The translations under genes were made by a program, and so were the position numbers. Of a stretch of 64,000 nt of DNA, positions 63,120 to 64,000 are shown piece after piece. The stretch covers positions 186,001 to 250,000 of the forward strand of contig JBNKKH010000032.1 of assembly GCA_050291725.1 (NCBI GenBank). Direction: 5' to 3'. How positions within the stretch are numbered: the stretch's first letter is position 1; each line of letters starts with the position of its first letter. Origin of the DNA: JAAGZL01 sp050291725. Its GTDB lineage: Bacteria > Pseudomonadota > Gammaproteobacteria > Chromatiales > Chromatiaceae. The notes under the pieces were generated by a model, which saw nothing but the letters and a program-made list of their open reading frames with translations, did not search any database and was not told the DNA's origin.

Positions 63120-64000
63120 ATGGGCCCACATAAACTTGAAAAACTATTCGAACCCAGCAGCATAGCCATCTTCGGCGCCAGTGAAAAACTCCACGGGGTC
63201 GGGACCGCTGTCCTCCAGAACTTGATAGAGGCCGGTTTCAAAGGAAACATATATCCAATTAACCCTAAGTACGACGAGGTTCAGGGATTACGCTGCTATA
63301 AAACACTGGAGGAGATTGACAACCCTGTAGATCTTGCGGTCGTAGCTGTGCCCACAGCTGCCGTAATCAATGTAGTCCACCAGTGTGGAGAATTTGGTAT
63401 CAACTCCATGATTATCCATAGCGCAGGGTTTGGCGAAACAGGGCCAAAAGGCCGAAGAATGGAACAGACCCTGATGGAGACCGCCCGCCACTACGGCATC
63501 CACGTTCTCGGCCCCAACTGTCTTGGTCTCATGCGACCAGATATCGGACTGAACGCAACCTTTCTAGACGCCCCAGCACCAAAGGGGAAGCTAGCCCTAG
63601 TCTCCCAGTCAGGAGCTCTATGTACCGCAATCATAGATTGGTCTCGACCCCATAAGATGGGGTTCTCAACCATAGTCTCCCTAGGTAACGCCAGCGATGT
63701 GGATTTTGGCGACATTCTGGACTACCTGGCCGCCGACAGCTCCACAGATGCAATTCTCCTATATGTGGAGGGCATACATGACTCACGCAGATTTATGAGC
63801 GGCTTAAGAGTTGCGGCAAACTCCAAACCGGTAATAGTACTTAAGGTAGGACGCCATAAAAGAGGCGTAGAGGCCGCCACCACCCATACCGGAGCCATGT
63901 TTGGATCAGATGAGGTGTTCGATGCAGCACTGGAACGGGCAGGCGTAGTAAGGGCCATGTCTTTTGGCCAGATTTTTGCCGCAGCCGAAATCCTTTCCAC
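63120..64000 (+). CDS. NDP-forming acyl-CoA synthetase / Pat-type protein acetyltransferase, truncated at the window edge
   Basis: The frame opens at ATG 63120 and is still open at the last base, giving 293 codons. The N-terminus is a Rossmann CoA-binding domain (LFEPSSIAIFGAS, about 8-20, then GNIYPINPKY). The succinyl-CoA-ligase-like domain follows, with HVLGPNCLGLM near 136, ALVSQSGALCTAI near 165 and THTGAMFGSDEVFDAA near 260. These occur in acetyl-CoA synthetase (ADP-forming) alpha regions and in the large Pat lysine acetyltransferases with a C-terminal GNAT domain. The distinguishing C-terminus is outside the window. The next gene to the left is the divergent deacetylase. Confidence 0.88.
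   Translation, partial: MGPHKLEKLFEPSSIAIFGASEKLHGVGTAVLQNLIEAGFKGNIYPINPKYDEVQGLRCYKTLEEIDNPVDLAVVAVPTAAVINVVHQCGEFGINSMIIHSAGFGETGPKGRRMEQTLMETARHYGIHVLGPNCLGLMRPDIGLNATFLDAPAPKGKLALVSQSGALCTAIIDWSRPHKMGFSTIVSLGNASDVDFGDILDYLAADSSTDAILLYVEGIHDSRRFMSGLRVAANSKPVIVLKVGRHKRGVEAATTHTGAMFGSDEVFDAALERAGVVRAMSFGQIFAAAEILS

Overview
The window looks like a chromosomal segment of a gammaproteobacterium. The evidence is the conserved gene order: the rsmI/lpoA-yraN-dolP divergent pair, the miaB-ybeZ-ybeY-corC-lnt operon, rnt, mlaA, dusA, the fadBA pair and a pst-phoBR cluster. A VPLPA-type C-terminal sorting signal, a poly-lysine repeat protein and the mixed respiratory/fatty-acid content suggest an environmental (for example Chromatiales-like) lineage rather than an enteric one; this is inference. 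No tRNA, rRNA, insertion sequence, prophage or CRISPR array was seen.

Layout. 0-6 kb: copper chaperone and copper-exporting P-type ATPase, divergent from ferrochelatase; a small AT-rich membrane protein; argininosuccinate synthase; a Lys/Ala repeat protein. 6-12.6 kb: a HerA-type ATPase, MlaA lipoprotein, RNase T, an asparagine-synthetase-like amidotransferase of the N-acetylglutaminylglutamine amide type, and rsmI. 12.7-18.3 kb: lpoA, yraN, dolP, a GlcD-type flavin oxidase and a secreted phosphodiester-glycosidase-like protein. 18.3-23.6 kb: the miaB-ybeZ-ybeY-corC-lnt operon read leftward. 23.8 kb: one VPLPA-CTERM exported protein.

24.6-45 kb is a fatty-acid degradation island. A leftward operon encodes dienoyl-CoA isomerase, 2,4-dienoyl-CoA reductase and a FabH-like ketoacyl synthase, under a divergent TetR regulator with two palindromic operators. 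A second leftward operon holds an acyl-CoA dehydrogenase, thioesterase, EtfB, EtfA and ETF-quinone oxidoreductase, with an AraC regulator behind it. A rightward operon holds a second acyl-CoA dehydrogenase, an SCP2 protein, FadD, a DUF2889 protein, FadB and FadA. Together they cover activation, every beta-oxidation step, unsaturated-chain handling and electron delivery to quinone.

45-54 kb: dusA, a chemoreceptor, a DMT permease, an RND/MMPL exporter, a histidine phosphatase next to a 2-phosphoglycerate-kinase-like protein, and a cold-shock protein. 54.3-61.9 kb is a phosphate regulon: pstS with a candidate Pho box, a phoU gene fused to a degenerate low-molecular-weight phosphatase domain, pstC, pstA, two tandem pstB genes, phoB and phoR. 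The two PstB proteins have complementary motif losses, which predicts a heterodimeric ATPase with one working and one degenerate site; this is the most striking observation here. 62-64 kb: a histone-deacetylase-family protein divergent from a truncated NDP-forming acyl-CoA synthetase/Pat-like gene that runs off the right edge.
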